From Candidatus Saccharicenans sp. (lineage in GTDB: Bacteria; Acidobacteriota; Aminicenantia; Aminicenantales; Saccharicenantaceae), in contig JANLFU010000002.1 of assembly GCA_024653215.1 (NCBI GenBank), positions 83,337 through 147,336 of the forward strand: a DNA stretch of 64,000 nucleotides, written 5' to 3'. A program made the position numbers and the translations under genes. Positions 16,461-25,413 of the stretch are shown piece after piece; within the stretch, counting starts at the first letter, position 1; every line of letters begins with the position of its first letter. Under the pieces are notes generated by a model that was not told the origin of the DNA, did not search any database, and saw only the letters and a program-made list of their open reading frames with translations.

Positions 16461-18343
16461 GTCCTGTCTCGCTTTTCTCCATCCAGGGTTAACCTGACCA
16501 GGGCCTGGCTGGCCGCTTCCCGCACCCGGCGGTTTAAGAACTTTTCTCCCCGGCGCAGCAGTTCCACGGCTTCAGGGCTGCGGTTGGCTTCCAGGCCGGC
16601 CACGGCGCACAGCCTCAGTTCCGTGGCCGAGGGCCACCAGGATTTCTTGAGGTACATCCGTCGCAGAAAGTTAAAGGCCTCGGGGTTCCGGCTCCGGCCG
16701 AGAAACTCGAACAGGGCCTTTTTCTCTTCGAAGGGCTTTTGCCGGAAGGCCCGGCTACCGGTCTCCTTCATCAACTGGGCCAGGCGGCTCGAATCGCCCA
16801 GGTACTTCAGGCTGCCGGTGGCCTTGAGCCGGACCTCCGGGTCCCGGTCGTTCATGAAGCCCAGGAGTATCTTGTTGGCCATTTCATCCTGGAAGGTCCC
16901 CAGCGCCTCGATGGCTTTTAACTTCAAGCCCCTATCGCCGAGCGTTAAAAAATTGCTGAACTGGGGAATTATCTTCTGGCCGGGCAGGTGCTGCATCACC
17001 TCAATGACCGCGGCGGTCAGGGTCGGCTTCTGGTCGTCGATGAAAGCGGGGGCCAGGCCCGGGTTTTCCTGGAGCTTGCTCCTGACCAGGTTCCGGATAT
17101 TTTCCCTGAAGTCCTGCTGGTCAATTTTCTCGTAAAGCTCGCCCAGGAAGGGCAGAGCCCTTTCCCCGAACTGCTGGAGGTAATCAAACAGGGCCGGGTA
17201 ATTGAGATCGATTTTCTGGTCAACCAGTTTCCTGATTTCATCCAGGATCTGCAGGCTGCCGGCGCTGGTGGCGAAGGCCTCCAGCCCAGGGAGCTTTTCC
17301 GGCTGGTCGCCGGCAATCAGGGCTTTAAGCTCCTTAATTTTCCTGTCCAGGAGAATCGGGATCTCAAACCGGCCGGACCTGATGCTCTCCTGGTAAAAGT
17401 TGCGGAGAATGTCCAGGTTGGCCTGGTACTGCTGCGGGTCCTTTTCCAGGGCCAGGATTTCCATCATCAGGTTCAGGAATTCTTCTTCGGGGGAGAGCTG
17501 GCGGTTGCGCTCCACCAGCCGGTTGAGCAGCTCCATCTCCTCCGGGCTGAGAGCCACCAGGTCGGCCAGGCCGCCGGCGGGTTTTCCCGGGCCCGGAACG
17601 GGCTCTTCTTTTTGCGGCCGGGTTTCTCCCTCGCCCTCGGCAAAATCAAGGGTCTGCTGCCAGGTTTCCGGCAGGTCGGGAAGTTCCTGGTCCTCGAACG
17701 ACTCCAGGGCCTGTTTCTCCTCGGGCCGGAGTTCCAGCTTGCCAGAGAAAATCTTCTCCCGGTTGACGTTAATCTCCACCGTCCGGCTGGCCAGTTCCTG
17801 GGGGATGATCTGCAGTCCCTTCTTGTTCAGGCTTTCGGCCCGTTCCTCCAGGATGCGGTTTTCGATGAACTCTTCCGGGGCGTAGTACTGGACGTTGGCC
17901 AGGTCTTTCAACCACAGGGCGTTGACCAGGTCGGATTCTTCCGCCGGCTTGGCCGATTCCGAGCGGACCAGGTCCAGGAACTCGCCGATTTCCTGGTCAT
18001 CCATCCCCTGGTAGAGGGCCAGCACCCGGAGCCCATCCTTGTAGAAAAAGAAGGGCAGGCTCTTGCTGGAAATTTCATCCTGGTAGACCGGCTTGCCCCC
18101 GTAATAAAAAGCAAACTCGCCGATTTCCAGTTCCAGCTTCTGGAACTGCTCTAAGAATGATTTGAGCTTGGCGATAAAGTCCTGGCGGAAGTGAATGGCC
18201 GAGGCGTGGTGGGCCGGGAAAATCTTCAGGGCGGAGATGGTGTTGGCCAGGGACAGGACCACCTCCCGGGCCTTCTGGAAGGCCAGGGCCTCATACTCCT
18301 TCTCTGATAGTTCCTGGTCTCTGGTCTTATCCTCTGGAGTCAT
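16457..18343 (-). CDS. HEAT-repeat protein paired with the HD-GYP protein
   Basis: 628 aa from ATG 18343. A TTG two codons earlier is possible. The N-terminal ~130 residues (ISALKIFPAHHASA, FAFYYGGKPVYQDE, SLPFFFYKDGLRVLALY) look like the same module as the start of the HD-GYP protein. A charged, Pro/Gly-rich linker runs to ~270, then alpha-helical repeats to the end with HEAT-like units such as DRDPEVRLKATGSLKYLGD and REAASQALVRLTL. No signal peptide and no enzymatic motif. The ATGA overlap with the HD-GYP gene suggests that the two products act together, possibly as scaffold and output of a signalling pair. The function is not known. Confidence 0.75.
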   Translation of the reverse strand: MTPEDKTRDQELSEKEYEALAFQKAREVVLSLANTISALKIFPAHHASAIHFRQDFIAKLKSFLEQFQKLELEIGEFAFYYGGKPVYQDEISSKSLPFFFYKDGLRVLALYQGMDDQEIGEFLDLVRSESAKPAEESDLVNALWLKDLANVQYYAPEEFIENRILEERAESLNKKGLQIIPQELASRTVEINVNREKIFSGKLELRPEEKQALESFEDQELPDLPETWQQTLDFAEGEGETRPQKEEPVPGPGKPAGGLADLVALSPEEMELLNRLVERNRQLSPEEEFLNLMMEILALEKDPQQYQANLDILRNFYQESIRSGRFEIPILLDRKIKELKALIAGDQPEKLPGLEAFATSAGSLQILDEIRKLVDQKIDLNYPALFDYLQQFGERALPFLGELYEKIDQQDFRENIRNLVRSKLQENPGLAPAFIDDQKPTLTAAVIEVMQHLPGQKIIPQFSNFLTLGDRGLKLKAIEALGTFQDEMANKILLGFMNDRDPEVRLKATGSLKYLGDSSRLAQLMKETGSRAFRQKPFEEKKALFEFLGRSRNPEAFNFLRRMYLKKSWWPSATELRLCAVAGLEANRSPEAVELLRRGEKFLNRRVREAASQALVRLTLDGEKRDRT

Positions 18344-18411
18344 GGTCAAAATTCAGGCATAGTTTAATGCAGTACCCGAATAATAGTCAAACGGCGGCGG
18401 AAGGGCGTGGC

Positions 18412-19674
18412 TCAGCGCTGGCTCAGCACCTGCTCCTCGTAGTCCTTGACCTCGGCCAGCCACATGTTTTCCGGCGGGACGTTGTGATTCAGGCAGTAGT
18501 AGTCCCAGACCGCTCCCAGGGGCAGGTCGCGGGCCACCTGCCGCCAGGCCAGCTTGACCAGGCTTTCTCCGGCCAGCTCGGCCTGCTTGATTCTTTCCCA
18601 GGGCAGGAGCAGGGCCCGCAGCAGGCTGCGCAGGGTGGACCTGGCTCCCAGCACCCAGGCCCCGACCCGGTTCATCGAGGCGTCGAAGTAGTCCAGGGCC
18701 AGGTGAATTTTTTCCGGGATGGGGGAGTTGATGATTTCTTCGGCCAGGGTGTCCAGCTCATCGTTCCCGATGACCACGTGGTCGCTGTCCCAGCGCAGGC
18801 CGCGGCTGATGTGGAGGAGTAGCTCGCTGCTGACCTGGAGAATGGCCGAAAGCTTATCGGCCACCGACTCGGTCGGATGGAAGTGGCCCAGGTCCAGGCA
18901 GACCATCTTTCCTTTCTTCAGGGCATAGGCCAGGTAAAACTCATGGGAACCGACCACGAAGGCTTCGCTGCCCAGGCCGAAGAGCTTGCTTTCCAGCGAG
19001 TCCTTGAGCAGGGTCTGGGAGAACTCCAGCTCAAAGATTTCCTCCAGGGAATCGTAAAGGAGCTGGCGGTAGAGCCAGCGGTCGGAGGGAATATCCTTCA
19101 GCCCGTCCGGGATCCAGAGGTTGTGGATGGAATAGGACTTGAGTTCCCGTCCGAAAAAGGCAGCAATCTTGCGACAGCACCTGACGTGCTCGACCCAGAA
19201 TTTTCTTATTTCTTTCCGGGGATGACTCAGGGTCAGGCCCGAGGCCGCCTTGGGGTGGTTGAAGCAGGTGGCATTGAAATCAAGTTTGATGTTCAGGATT
19301 TTGGCCCACTCCACCCAGCCCCGGAAATGGGCGGGCTCATACTCGTTGCGCTCGACCGGCCCGTTGAATTCCCCGTAAATGGAATGGAGGTTGACCCGGT
19401 GGCGCCCGGGAATCAGGGATAGGGCTTTTTCCAGGTCCTGGCGGAGCTCGGCCGCATTCCTGGCCCGGCCCGGGTGACGGCCGGTGACCTGCAGGCCCGA
19501 GCCCTCAAAGCTGATTTCCTGCCATTCGAACCCCTGGACATCGTCTCCCTGCCAGCAGTGCAGGCTCAGCTGAAATTTCTGCAGTTCTTCCAGGGCCTTT
19601 TCGGTGTCAATTCCCAGCTCGCCGTACTTTTCCCTGGCTTCTCGGTAACGTTTATCGACCACAGTCAGGTCCAT
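18412..19674 (-). CDS. rhaA: L-rhamnose isomerase
   Basis: 420 aa from ATG 19674, with AGGAGGG 6-12 bases upstream. This is the usual size for the RhaA family (about 419 aa). The family signature SLHCWQGDDVQGFE is near residue 40, and metal-binding segments such as NATCFNHPKAA, VCLDLGHFHPTES and WDSDHVV are present. It converts L-rhamnose to L-rhamnulose with a divalent metal (Mn/Co type) in a TIM barrel. It lies 70 bp after rhaB and 68 bp before the HEAT-repeat gene, all on the minus strand, consistent with one rhamnose operon that also contains the HEAT/HD-GYP pair and the rhamnosidase. Confidence 0.93.
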   Translation of the reverse strand: MDLTVVDKRYREAREKYGELGIDTEKALEELQKFQLSLHCWQGDDVQGFEWQEISFEGSGLQVTGRHPGRARNAAELRQDLEKALSLIPGRHRVNLHSIYGEFNGPVERNEYEPAHFRGWVEWAKILNIKLDFNATCFNHPKAASGLTLSHPRKEIRKFWVEHVRCCRKIAAFFGRELKSYSIHNLWIPDGLKDIPSDRWLYRQLLYDSLEEIFELEFSQTLLKDSLESKLFGLGSEAFVVGSHEFYLAYALKKGKMVCLDLGHFHPTESVADKLSAILQVSSELLLHISRGLRWDSDHVVIGNDELDTLAEEIINSPIPEKIHLALDYFDASMNRVGAWVLGARSTLRSLLRALLLPWERIKQAELAGESLVKLAWRQVARDLPLGAVWDYYCLNHNVPPENMWLAEVKDYEEQVLSQR

Positions 19675-19744
19675 TATCAACCCTCCTGGATGATGTTTTT
19701 TTATAATTTTAAGGTTCCGCTGTCAAGACCGGGGGAGGAGTAAT

Positions 19745-21217
19745 CTACTTTAGCCCGGTCACCCGGAGGAAATCCTGGTAACGTTCTGACCAGAGCTCCG
19801 GCCGTTGGGGGTTGAATTCTTTTATTTCAAAAGAGTGTCTGACCACTTCTCTTATTTCCTGTCCATCGCTTACGGCTCCGGCGGCCAGGGCCTGGACCAG
19901 GACGTTGCCGGCCGAGGTGGCCTCGTCCGGGCCGGCCAGCACTCTCAGGCCGGTGGCCTCGGCCGTGAACTGGTTGAGCAGCTGGTTGCGCGAACCGCCG
20001 CCAACGAGGTGAATGGTGCTGAACTTCCGCCCCGTCAACCGAACGAGTTCTTCCACCACCAGCCGGCTCTTGAAGGCCAGGCTCTCCAGGACGGCCCGGA
20101 CCGTGGTCCCGATGTCGACCGGTTCTCTCTGCCCGGTCTTCCGGGCGTAAGAGTTTATGGCTTCAACCATGTTATCGGGATGGAGAAAATCGGGGGCATC
20201 AGGGTCCAGGTAAAGGCGGAAGGGCCGGGCGGCCCGGGCCATCTCCACCAGCTGTTCATAGTTAAGGTCCCGGCTTCTGGCCCAGACCTTGCGGCACTGC
20301 TGCAGCGGCCAGAGCCCGGTGACATTCTTCAGGAAACGGATGGTCCGTCCCAGCCCGCTCTCGTTGGTGAAGTTGGCGGCAAAGGACTGCGGGGTAACCA
20401 CCGGTTCCGGAAGTTCCACGCCGACCAGTGACCAGGTTCCGGAGCTGATATACAGCCAGTCTTCGCCCCGGCCCGGGGCCGCGGCCACGGCCGAGGCGGT
20501 GTCGTGGCTGGCCACCTGGACAACTTCTATGCCGGGCGCCCCGTCTTCGACCAGCCAGCCGGAAATCCTGCCCAGCCGGGTTCCGGGCTGGTTGATTTCC
20601 GGAAGTATCGTGGATGGAATTCCCATCCTTTCCAGCAGCTCCGGTATCCAGCCCCGGCTGAAGGGCGAAAGCATCTGGGAGGTGGAGGCAATGGTCAGCT
20701 CGGTCGCCTGTTTTCCGGTCAGCAGGTAATTGATGAGGTCTGGGGTGAACAGCAGCCTGCGGGCGGCCCAGATTATTCCCGGGTTTTCCTCGAGGTAGCA
20801 GTAGAGCTGGAAGAGTGAATTGAACGGCAGAAACTGGATTCCGGTCAGGCGGTAGAGTTCCTCCCCGGGAAAATTCTTAAAATATTTTTCCATGGCCTGC
20901 GGGAAGGAACGGTGGCGGTAGCAGTAGGGAAGGGACAGGAGGTTACCCCGCTCATCCAGCAGGCCAAAGTCCACGCCCCAGGTGTCCACCCCGAGGCTGG
21001 CCACTTCCAGGCCGTCCCGGCGGCAGTCCCGGAGGACTTTCCTGATTTCTTCGAAAAGGTAATAGATGTTCCAGTGGAGGCGGTTTTCCAGCAGGATGGT
21101 CTTGTTGGGAAAGCGGTGGATTTCTTTTAACTCCAGCCGGCCAGCCTGCAGCCGGCCCAGCATGGCCCGGCCGCTTTCCGCTCCCAGGTCAAAAGCCAGG
21201 AAGTTATGAGTGCCCAT
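19745..21217 (-). CDS. rhaB: Rhamnulokinase (FGGY family)
   Basis: 490 aa from ATG 21217, with GAAAGG 7 bases upstream. A TTG 15 bases earlier is less likely. FGGY-kinase landmarks are the N-terminal phosphate loop FDLGAESGRAMLG, LGVDTWGVDFGLLDE (~78), YISSGTWSLVGVE (~252), and the ATP-binding segment VGGGSRNQLLNQFTAEATG (~405) with a following PDEATSAGN. It phosphorylates L-rhamnulose to L-rhamnulose 1-phosphate. It is the first gene of the rhamnose cluster. The next step, rhamnulose-1-phosphate aldolase, is not encoded in the window, and neither a transporter nor a regulator of rhamnose use is adjacent. Confidence 0.92.
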   Translation of the reverse strand: MGTHNFLAFDLGAESGRAMLGRLQAGRLELKEIHRFPNKTILLENRLHWNIYYLFEEIRKVLRDCRRDGLEVASLGVDTWGVDFGLLDERGNLLSLPYCYRHRSFPQAMEKYFKNFPGEELYRLTGIQFLPFNSLFQLYCYLEENPGIIWAARRLLFTPDLINYLLTGKQATELTIASTSQMLSPFSRGWIPELLERMGIPSTILPEINQPGTRLGRISGWLVEDGAPGIEVVQVASHDTASAVAAAPGRGEDWLYISSGTWSLVGVELPEPVVTPQSFAANFTNESGLGRTIRFLKNVTGLWPLQQCRKVWARSRDLNYEQLVEMARAARPFRLYLDPDAPDFLHPDNMVEAINSYARKTGQREPVDIGTTVRAVLESLAFKSRLVVEELVRLTGRKFSTIHLVGGGSRNQLLNQFTAEATGLRVLAGPDEATSAGNVLVQALAAGAVSDGQEIREVVRHSFEIKEFNPQRPELWSERYQDFLRVTGLK

Positions 21218-21529
21218 GAAATTGCCTTTCAATTTTTTTCAAGACCTAATTTTAACCGCATTGGCCCGGAATAATCCAGACTCAGGTTTCAAATTCATGC
21301 GGCCCGGGTAAGATCGGCTTCTACTTCTGAGCCCCTGGCTGTCTGGACTCTGAATCCGGCTCTTGATGGTAGCCTGACCCGGGCGCCTCTGCTCTGAACT
21401 GGAAGGTGTTGTCTGAAAAGTATTCCCGCGCAGAGGAAAGTGAGAATAATAATGAAAAATGGTGCATTGCGGCCACGATTTTTTGAAACCTCATCCCGGA
21501 TGGTTTATATTAAAGAGCGGGAGCGAGAG
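21218..21529. other. Divergent intergenic region rhaB / yjbQ
   Basis: 312 bp between the divergent starts of rhaB and yjbQ. It must hold the rhamnose-operon promoter on the minus strand, but I see no convincing -35/-10 pair for it. The yjbQ promoter is clear (separate entry). No gene, RNA or repeat was recognised. Confidence 0.5.
21483..21511 (+). promoter_or_regulatory. Sigma70 promoter of yjbQ
   Basis: TTGAAA (21483-21488), 17-bp spacer, TATATT (21506-21511). The leader to ATG 21530 would be about 12 nt. Confidence 0.6.
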
Positions 21530-21949
21530 ATGAGAATTGTCCAAGAAGTAATTACCATATCAACCCGCGGGCACAATGATATCCAGGACCTGACCCCGGA
21601 AGTGGAGCGCAGGCTTGAGGCCAGTGGCCTGAAGGAAGGACAGGCCCTGGTTTTTGTCCAGGGCTCGACGGCTGGGGTCACCACCATGGAATATGAGCCC
21701 GGGCTGGTCCAGGACCTGCCGGAACTCCTGGAAAAACTGGTGCCATCGAGCCGCAGCTACCATCACGATGAAACCTGGGGCGATGCCAACGGCTTTTCCC
21801 ACCTGCGGGCTTCGCTCCTCGGGCCCTCGCTCATGGTGCCCTTTGCCGGGGGCCGGTTGCAGCTGGGCACCTGGCAGCAGATCGTCCTGGTTGATTTTGA
21901 CAACCGGCCGAGGAGCAGGTATGTCCTTCTGCAGTTCGTGGGAGAATAG
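21530..21949 (+). CDS. yjbQ: YjbQ family protein (UPF0047)
   Basis: 139 aa from ATG 21530. A longer in-frame start at 21440 would add 30 residues upstream of the recognised family start and across the promoter, so it is rejected. Family residues are TAGVTTMEYEPGL, the HHDETWGDANGFSHLRASLLG metal/ligand region and the C-terminal GTWQQIVLVDFDNRPRSR. The length matches UPF0047, whose members show secondary thiamine-phosphate synthase activity in complementation tests. The physiological role is uncertain. It is a monocistronic unit followed 94 bp later by yprB. Confidence 0.85.
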   Translation: MRIVQEVITISTRGHNDIQDLTPEVERRLEASGLKEGQALVFVQGSTAGVTTMEYEPGLVQDLPELLEKLVPSSRSYHHDETWGDANGFSHLRASLLGPSLMVPFAGGRLQLGTWQQIVLVDFDNRPRSRYVLLQFVGE

Positions 21950-22043
21950 CCGCGGCTAAAAAATTTGCTCCGGGCCCGTCCGCGGGGATGATAATCCCGG
22001 CCGATGGAGTATAATTAGGTAAGCCAGAAAGAGAAGAGCCACG

Positions 22044-23378
22044 ATGGATATAAATGACCTCAGGGAATCGCTAAGGAAGAAGGCCAGGGGCCAGTCTCCG
22101 GATAAGGTCAAGGCCATCTGGCAGGAGCTCAATTCCCGGCAAAACCTGACCACGCGGGAGAAACTGGAAAAGCTGCTGGAAATTTCCAGGAAGCAGAAGA
22201 AAGAACCGGAAGGGAAGACCATCCTGCCCGGGGAACGGCCAGGCCGGGGGGGAAGCGGCCAGCCGTTTCTCATCCTGGAAAACTCTTACCACCTCGGGGC
22301 CCGTTATGGACAGATTCCGCTGTCGCTGGGCCTGAATATTCCCGGCCAGGTCCTGGCCGTCCTGGCCAGGGACCGGGAATTTGAAAGCCTGTCACTGTCC
22401 GGGGCAGTCTTTATCGACCTGGAGACCACCGGGCTGGCCGGCGGCACCGGGACCGTGCCCTTCCTGGTCGGCCTGGGCTTTTTCGAGAATGATAACCTGA
22501 AGATAGTCCAGTATTTCCTGAACGACCTGGCGGCCGAGGGCCGGATGCTGGAAGACCTGAGGCAACTCCTGGAAGAAAAAAAATTCACCTCGGTCGTTTC
22601 CTACAACGGCAAGGGCTTTGACCTGCCCCTCCTGGAGACCCGGTTTACCCTGAACCGGATGCGGCTGGTCCTGACAGGCCTGCCCCACCTCGATTTCCTG
22701 TACACGGCCCGGCACCTTTGGAAGCACAGGTATGAAAGCTGCCGCCTGTACGAGCTGGCCCTTAACCACCTGGGGGTGGACCGGGCCGAGGACATCCCCT
22801 CCGAGGAGATTCCCTGGCGGTATTTTCAATACCTGAGGACCGGGGACTTCTCGCTGGTCGAACCGATTTTCTACCACAACCAGGAAGACCTGATGTCTCT
22901 CTACGGAGTGGTGGTGGCCGGCTCCCTGCTGGTGGCCCGAACCCTGGAACAGGACGAGGTGGACATCGAGGCTACCGAGCTACTGGGGGTGGGTAAGATC
23001 CTGGAGCGGGCCGGCCAGGTGGAAAGGTCAATCGCCTACTATGAAAAGGCCCTGGATAAAAACCTGCCGGAGCCGGTCTCGGCCAGGGTCCGGAAAAACC
23101 TGGCCCAGTATTTCAAGCGACAGAAGAAATGGGAGAAATCGATCGAGCTCTGGCAGCACCTTATGGAAAACAGCGAGGACCTGGAGTGCTTCCGGGAGCT
23201 GGCCATCTACTATGAACATCACCGGAAAGACCCGGAGGAGGCCCTGAAGTATGCCCTGGACGGGCTGGCCCTGTCCCGGGGACGCGACTTAAAGTACGAG
23301 CAAGACTTCGAAAAAAGGGTGAATCGCCTTAACCATAAGGTCAGCAGGCTGAAGTCCACCAAGCCAGGCAGGCCCTGA
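22044..23378 (+). CDS. yprB: YprB-type ribonuclease H-like exonuclease domain protein with TPR tail
   Basis: 444 aa. A DEDDh-like exonuclease domain spans about 115-300, with FIDLETTGLAGGTGT (~125) as the first catalytic motif and VVSYNGKGFDLPLLETRF (~190) as the second. The last ~110 residues are TPR-like helices (ERAGQVERSIAYYEKALDK, KNLAQYFKRQKKWEKSIELW). The N-terminal ~60 residues are charged and helical. B. subtilis YprB has the same exonuclease-plus-TPR organisation. The nucleic acid substrate is unknown. A TATAAT at 22010-22015 sits 28 bp before ATG 22044, but no good -35 accompanies it. Confidence 0.8.
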   Translation: MDINDLRESLRKKARGQSPDKVKAIWQELNSRQNLTTREKLEKLLEISRKQKKEPEGKTILPGERPGRGGSGQPFLILENSYHLGARYGQIPLSLGLNIPGQVLAVLARDREFESLSLSGAVFIDLETTGLAGGTGTVPFLVGLGFFENDNLKIVQYFLNDLAAEGRMLEDLRQLLEEKKFTSVVSYNGKGFDLPLLETRFTLNRMRLVLTGLPHLDFLYTARHLWKHRYESCRLYELALNHLGVDRAEDIPSEEIPWRYFQYLRTGDFSLVEPIFYHNQEDLMSLYGVVVAGSLLVARTLEQDEVDIEATELLGVGKILERAGQVERSIAYYEKALDKNLPEPVSARVRKNLAQYFKRQKKWEKSIELWQHLMENSEDLECFRELAIYYEHHRKDPEEALKYALDGLALSRGRDLKYEQDFEKRVNRLNHKVSRLKSTKPGRP

Positions 23379-23494
23379 GCCCGGCCGGTTCTGGAAAGAA
23401 AGGGGCTGTGCAGTGGCGGGCCTGGCCGGGAAGAGGCAGCGCGGCCGACCGGTCAGGGCTTCACCCGGCTTAGTGCTGATTAAGGAGGCTGGCG

Positions 23495-24496
23495 GTGCGA
23501 GCCATGGTCGTTTCGGGGTTCAAGCCCGTTGAAGAAAACCCGCTGGAGCTACGGGAAGTGGCCAGCCCGGTTCCGGGTCCCAACGAAATCCTGATAAAGG
23601 TAAATTACTGCGGCGTCTGCCATACCGACCTGCACACGGTAGAAGGGGAGCTGCGCTCGGTGTCGCTGCCGAGAATTCCCGGGCACCAGGTGGTCGGGGT
23701 GGTGGAGCAAAAGGGCGAAGGGGCCGAACTTTTCAGGAAGGGAGACCGGGTTGGGGTGGCCTGGTTGTACAGCGCCTGCGGCCACTGCGACTTCTGTCGC
23801 CGCGGGCTGGAGAACCTCTGCCTGGAAGCCAGGTTTACCGGCTACCAGGTTGACGGTGGTTACGCCGAATACCTGGTTGCTCCCGAAAGCTTTGCCTACG
23901 AGCTGCCCGAGAATTTTCCCGACGAGCAGGCCGCCCCGCTGCTCTGTGCCGGGATCATCGGCTACCGGGCCCTTCGGTTGAGCCGGGTCAAGCCCGGGCA
24001 GAAACTGGGGCTGTTCGGCTTCGGGGCCTCGGCCCACGTGACCATCCAGGTGGCCAGGCACTGGCACTGCCGGGTTTACGTTTTTTCGCGAAGCCCGCAG
24101 CACCGGCAGCACGCCCTGGAGCTGGGAGCCTGCTGGGCCGGTCAACCCGATGAGCTGCCTCCTGAGAAGCTTGATTCGGCCATCGTTTTCGCCCCGGCCG
24201 GAGAGGTGGCCCGCCTGGCCCTCAGGGCAGTGGACCGCGGCGGGACCGTGGCCCTGGCCGGAATATACATGAGCCCCATTCCGCAGATTGATTACGAAAA
24301 CGAGCTCTACCACGAAAAATGCCTGAAGAGCGTGGCCAACGCCACCAGGCAGGACGGAGTCGAGTTTCTGAAGATGGCGGCCGATATCCCGGTTCGGACC
24401 GAGGTCAGGATTTATCCACTGGAAGAAGCCAACCGGGCCCTCTATGAGGTTAAGCACAGCCTGGTCACCGGGGCGGCCGTTCTTAAAATTGGCTGA
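23495..24496 (+). CDS. Zinc-dependent alcohol dehydrogenase (MDR family)
   Basis: 333 aa from GTG 23495, chosen because AAGGAGG lies 6 bases upstream. Catalytic zinc ligands are CGVCHTDLHTVEGEL (~38) and GHQVVG (~61). The structural zinc lobe is CGHCDFCRRGLENLC (~89-103). The Rossmann domain has LGLFGFGASAHVTIQVARH (~170). The sequence is closest to the AdhP/AdhA-like zinc-binding alcohol dehydrogenase group, with NAD(P)H-dependent alcohol/aldehyde interconversion expected. In a sugar-fermenting organism it could produce ethanol, but that is inference. It is followed on the same strand by tRNA-Arg. Confidence 0.87.
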   Translation: MRAMVVSGFKPVEENPLELREVASPVPGPNEILIKVNYCGVCHTDLHTVEGELRSVSLPRIPGHQVVGVVEQKGEGAELFRKGDRVGVAWLYSACGHCDFCRRGLENLCLEARFTGYQVDGGYAEYLVAPESFAYELPENFPDEQAAPLLCAGIIGYRALRLSRVKPGQKLGLFGFGASAHVTIQVARHWHCRVYVFSRSPQHRQHALELGACWAGQPDELPPEKLDSAIVFAPAGEVARLALRAVDRGGTVALAGIYMSPIPQIDYENELYHEKCLKSVANATRQDGVEFLKMAADIPVRTEVRIYPLEEANRALYEVKHSLVTGAAVLKIG

Positions 24497-24502
24497 GGCC
24501 GG

Positions 24503-24531
24503 TTGAAAAATCTGTCCCGGTAAGATAATAT
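24503..24531 (+). promoter_or_regulatory. Sigma70 promoter of tRNA-Arg
   Basis: TTGAAA (24503-24508), 17-bp spacer, TAATAT (24526-24531), 18 bp before the mature tRNA 5' end. Confidence 0.55.
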
Positions 24532-24549
24532 TTAATAGCTCTTCGTTGG

Positions 24550-24623
24550 GCGCCCGTAGCTCAGTTGGATAGAGCGACTGACTACGAATCAGTAGGCCGC
24601 AGGTTCGAGCCCTGCCGGGCGCA
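24550..24623 (+). tRNA. tRNA-Arg (anticodon ACG)
   Basis: Complete cloverleaf. Acceptor GCGCCCG pairs with CGGGCGC, and the D arm is GCTC/GAGC. The anticodon stem ACTGA/TCAGT encloses loop CTACGAA with anticodon ACG. The T stem GCAGG/CCTGC has loop TTCGAGC, and the discriminator base is A. CCA is not encoded. An ACG anticodon implies A34-to-inosine editing by TadA to read CGU, CGC and CGA. Confidence 0.96.
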
Positions 24624-24640
24624 CTCTTTACCTCCGCTCG

Positions 24641-25348
24641 ATGAAAGCTCTTCTGTTAATAGGCCCGCCCGGTGCCGGTAAGAGTCCGTTCGGGGATTAC
24701 CTCCAGAAGCAATCCGGCGTCGAAAAAAGGTTCTGCCATCTCGATTTCGGCCGGGAGCTCCGGGAAATTATCAAGGAGCATTTGACGGCCGGGGCTGACC
24801 ACCTTCCCGAAAAAGAGACGGAGAAAAAAGAACAGTCGGACCGGGAAGGCCGGGCCGGCCCGGCCGGAGCCGGTTATTTCAACCGGCAGGAACTGGAGCG
24901 GGTCAGGCAATCGGTGGAGACATCCAGCCTGTTTGAAGAGGCTGACCGGGAGCTGGTCAGAAAAATTGTCCGCCATTTCCTGGAAAAAAACGCGGTTGGT
25001 GAGGATGATATTCTGATCCTTAACGGGCTGCCGCGCCACCGGGCCCAGCTGGGCTGGCTGGAAGATATTCTGAACATTGCCCTGGTGGTGAACCTTGACT
25101 GTCCCGAGGACGTGGCCGTGCGCCGGATCCTGGCCAACCTGGACGGCGAGCGCCAGGGCCGGGAGGACGACCGGCTGGAGGTTATCGTCCGTCGCTACCG
25201 CCTCTACCAGGAGAAAACCGGGCCGCTCCTGGACTATTTCCGCCAGTCTGGAGTTCCGCTCATCAGCCTTAAGGTCGACCGGGAGACCAGGCCCGAGGCT
25301 CTCTGGGCCAAGCTCCAGTCGTTCCCGCCCTTTACCCTCTTATCTTAA
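24641..25348 (+). CDS. Adenylate kinase-like nucleoside monophosphate kinase
   Basis: 235 aa. The P-loop GPPGAGKS is at residues 8-15, an NMP-binding helix follows, ILNGLPRHRAQ (~127) replaces the usual DGFPR motif, and VVNLDCPEDVAVRRIL leads into a short lid. The end REDDRLEVIVRRYRLYQEKT...LLDYF is the Arg-rich adenylate-kinase pattern. An extra charged segment (about 50-75, KEKTEKKEQSDREGRAG type) interrupts the NMP-binding region. It is probably a divergent adenylate or nucleotide kinase rather than the housekeeping Adk, which is normally in the ribosomal-protein operon. It starts 17 bp after tRNA-Arg and has no clear ribosome-binding site. Confidence 0.65.
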   Translation: MKALLLIGPPGAGKSPFGDYLQKQSGVEKRFCHLDFGRELREIIKEHLTAGADHLPEKETEKKEQSDREGRAGPAGAGYFNRQELERVRQSVETSSLFEEADRELVRKIVRHFLEKNAVGEDDILILNGLPRHRAQLGWLEDILNIALVVNLDCPEDVAVRRILANLDGERQGREDDRLEVIVRRYRLYQEKTGPLLDYFRQSGVPLISLKVDRETRPEALWAKLQSFPPFTLLS

Positions 25349-25413
25349 AGTGTTTCTCGTCCAGAGAATTTATCTTCCCGTTATAGCTGGCGGGCCAGGC
25401 TGTCCGGACCATA

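Noticed and set aside
24526..24640. Possible second tRNA or integration site next to tRNA-Arg
   Set aside because: Only one cloverleaf is present, and no direct repeat of the tRNA 3' end or integrase gene is nearby.
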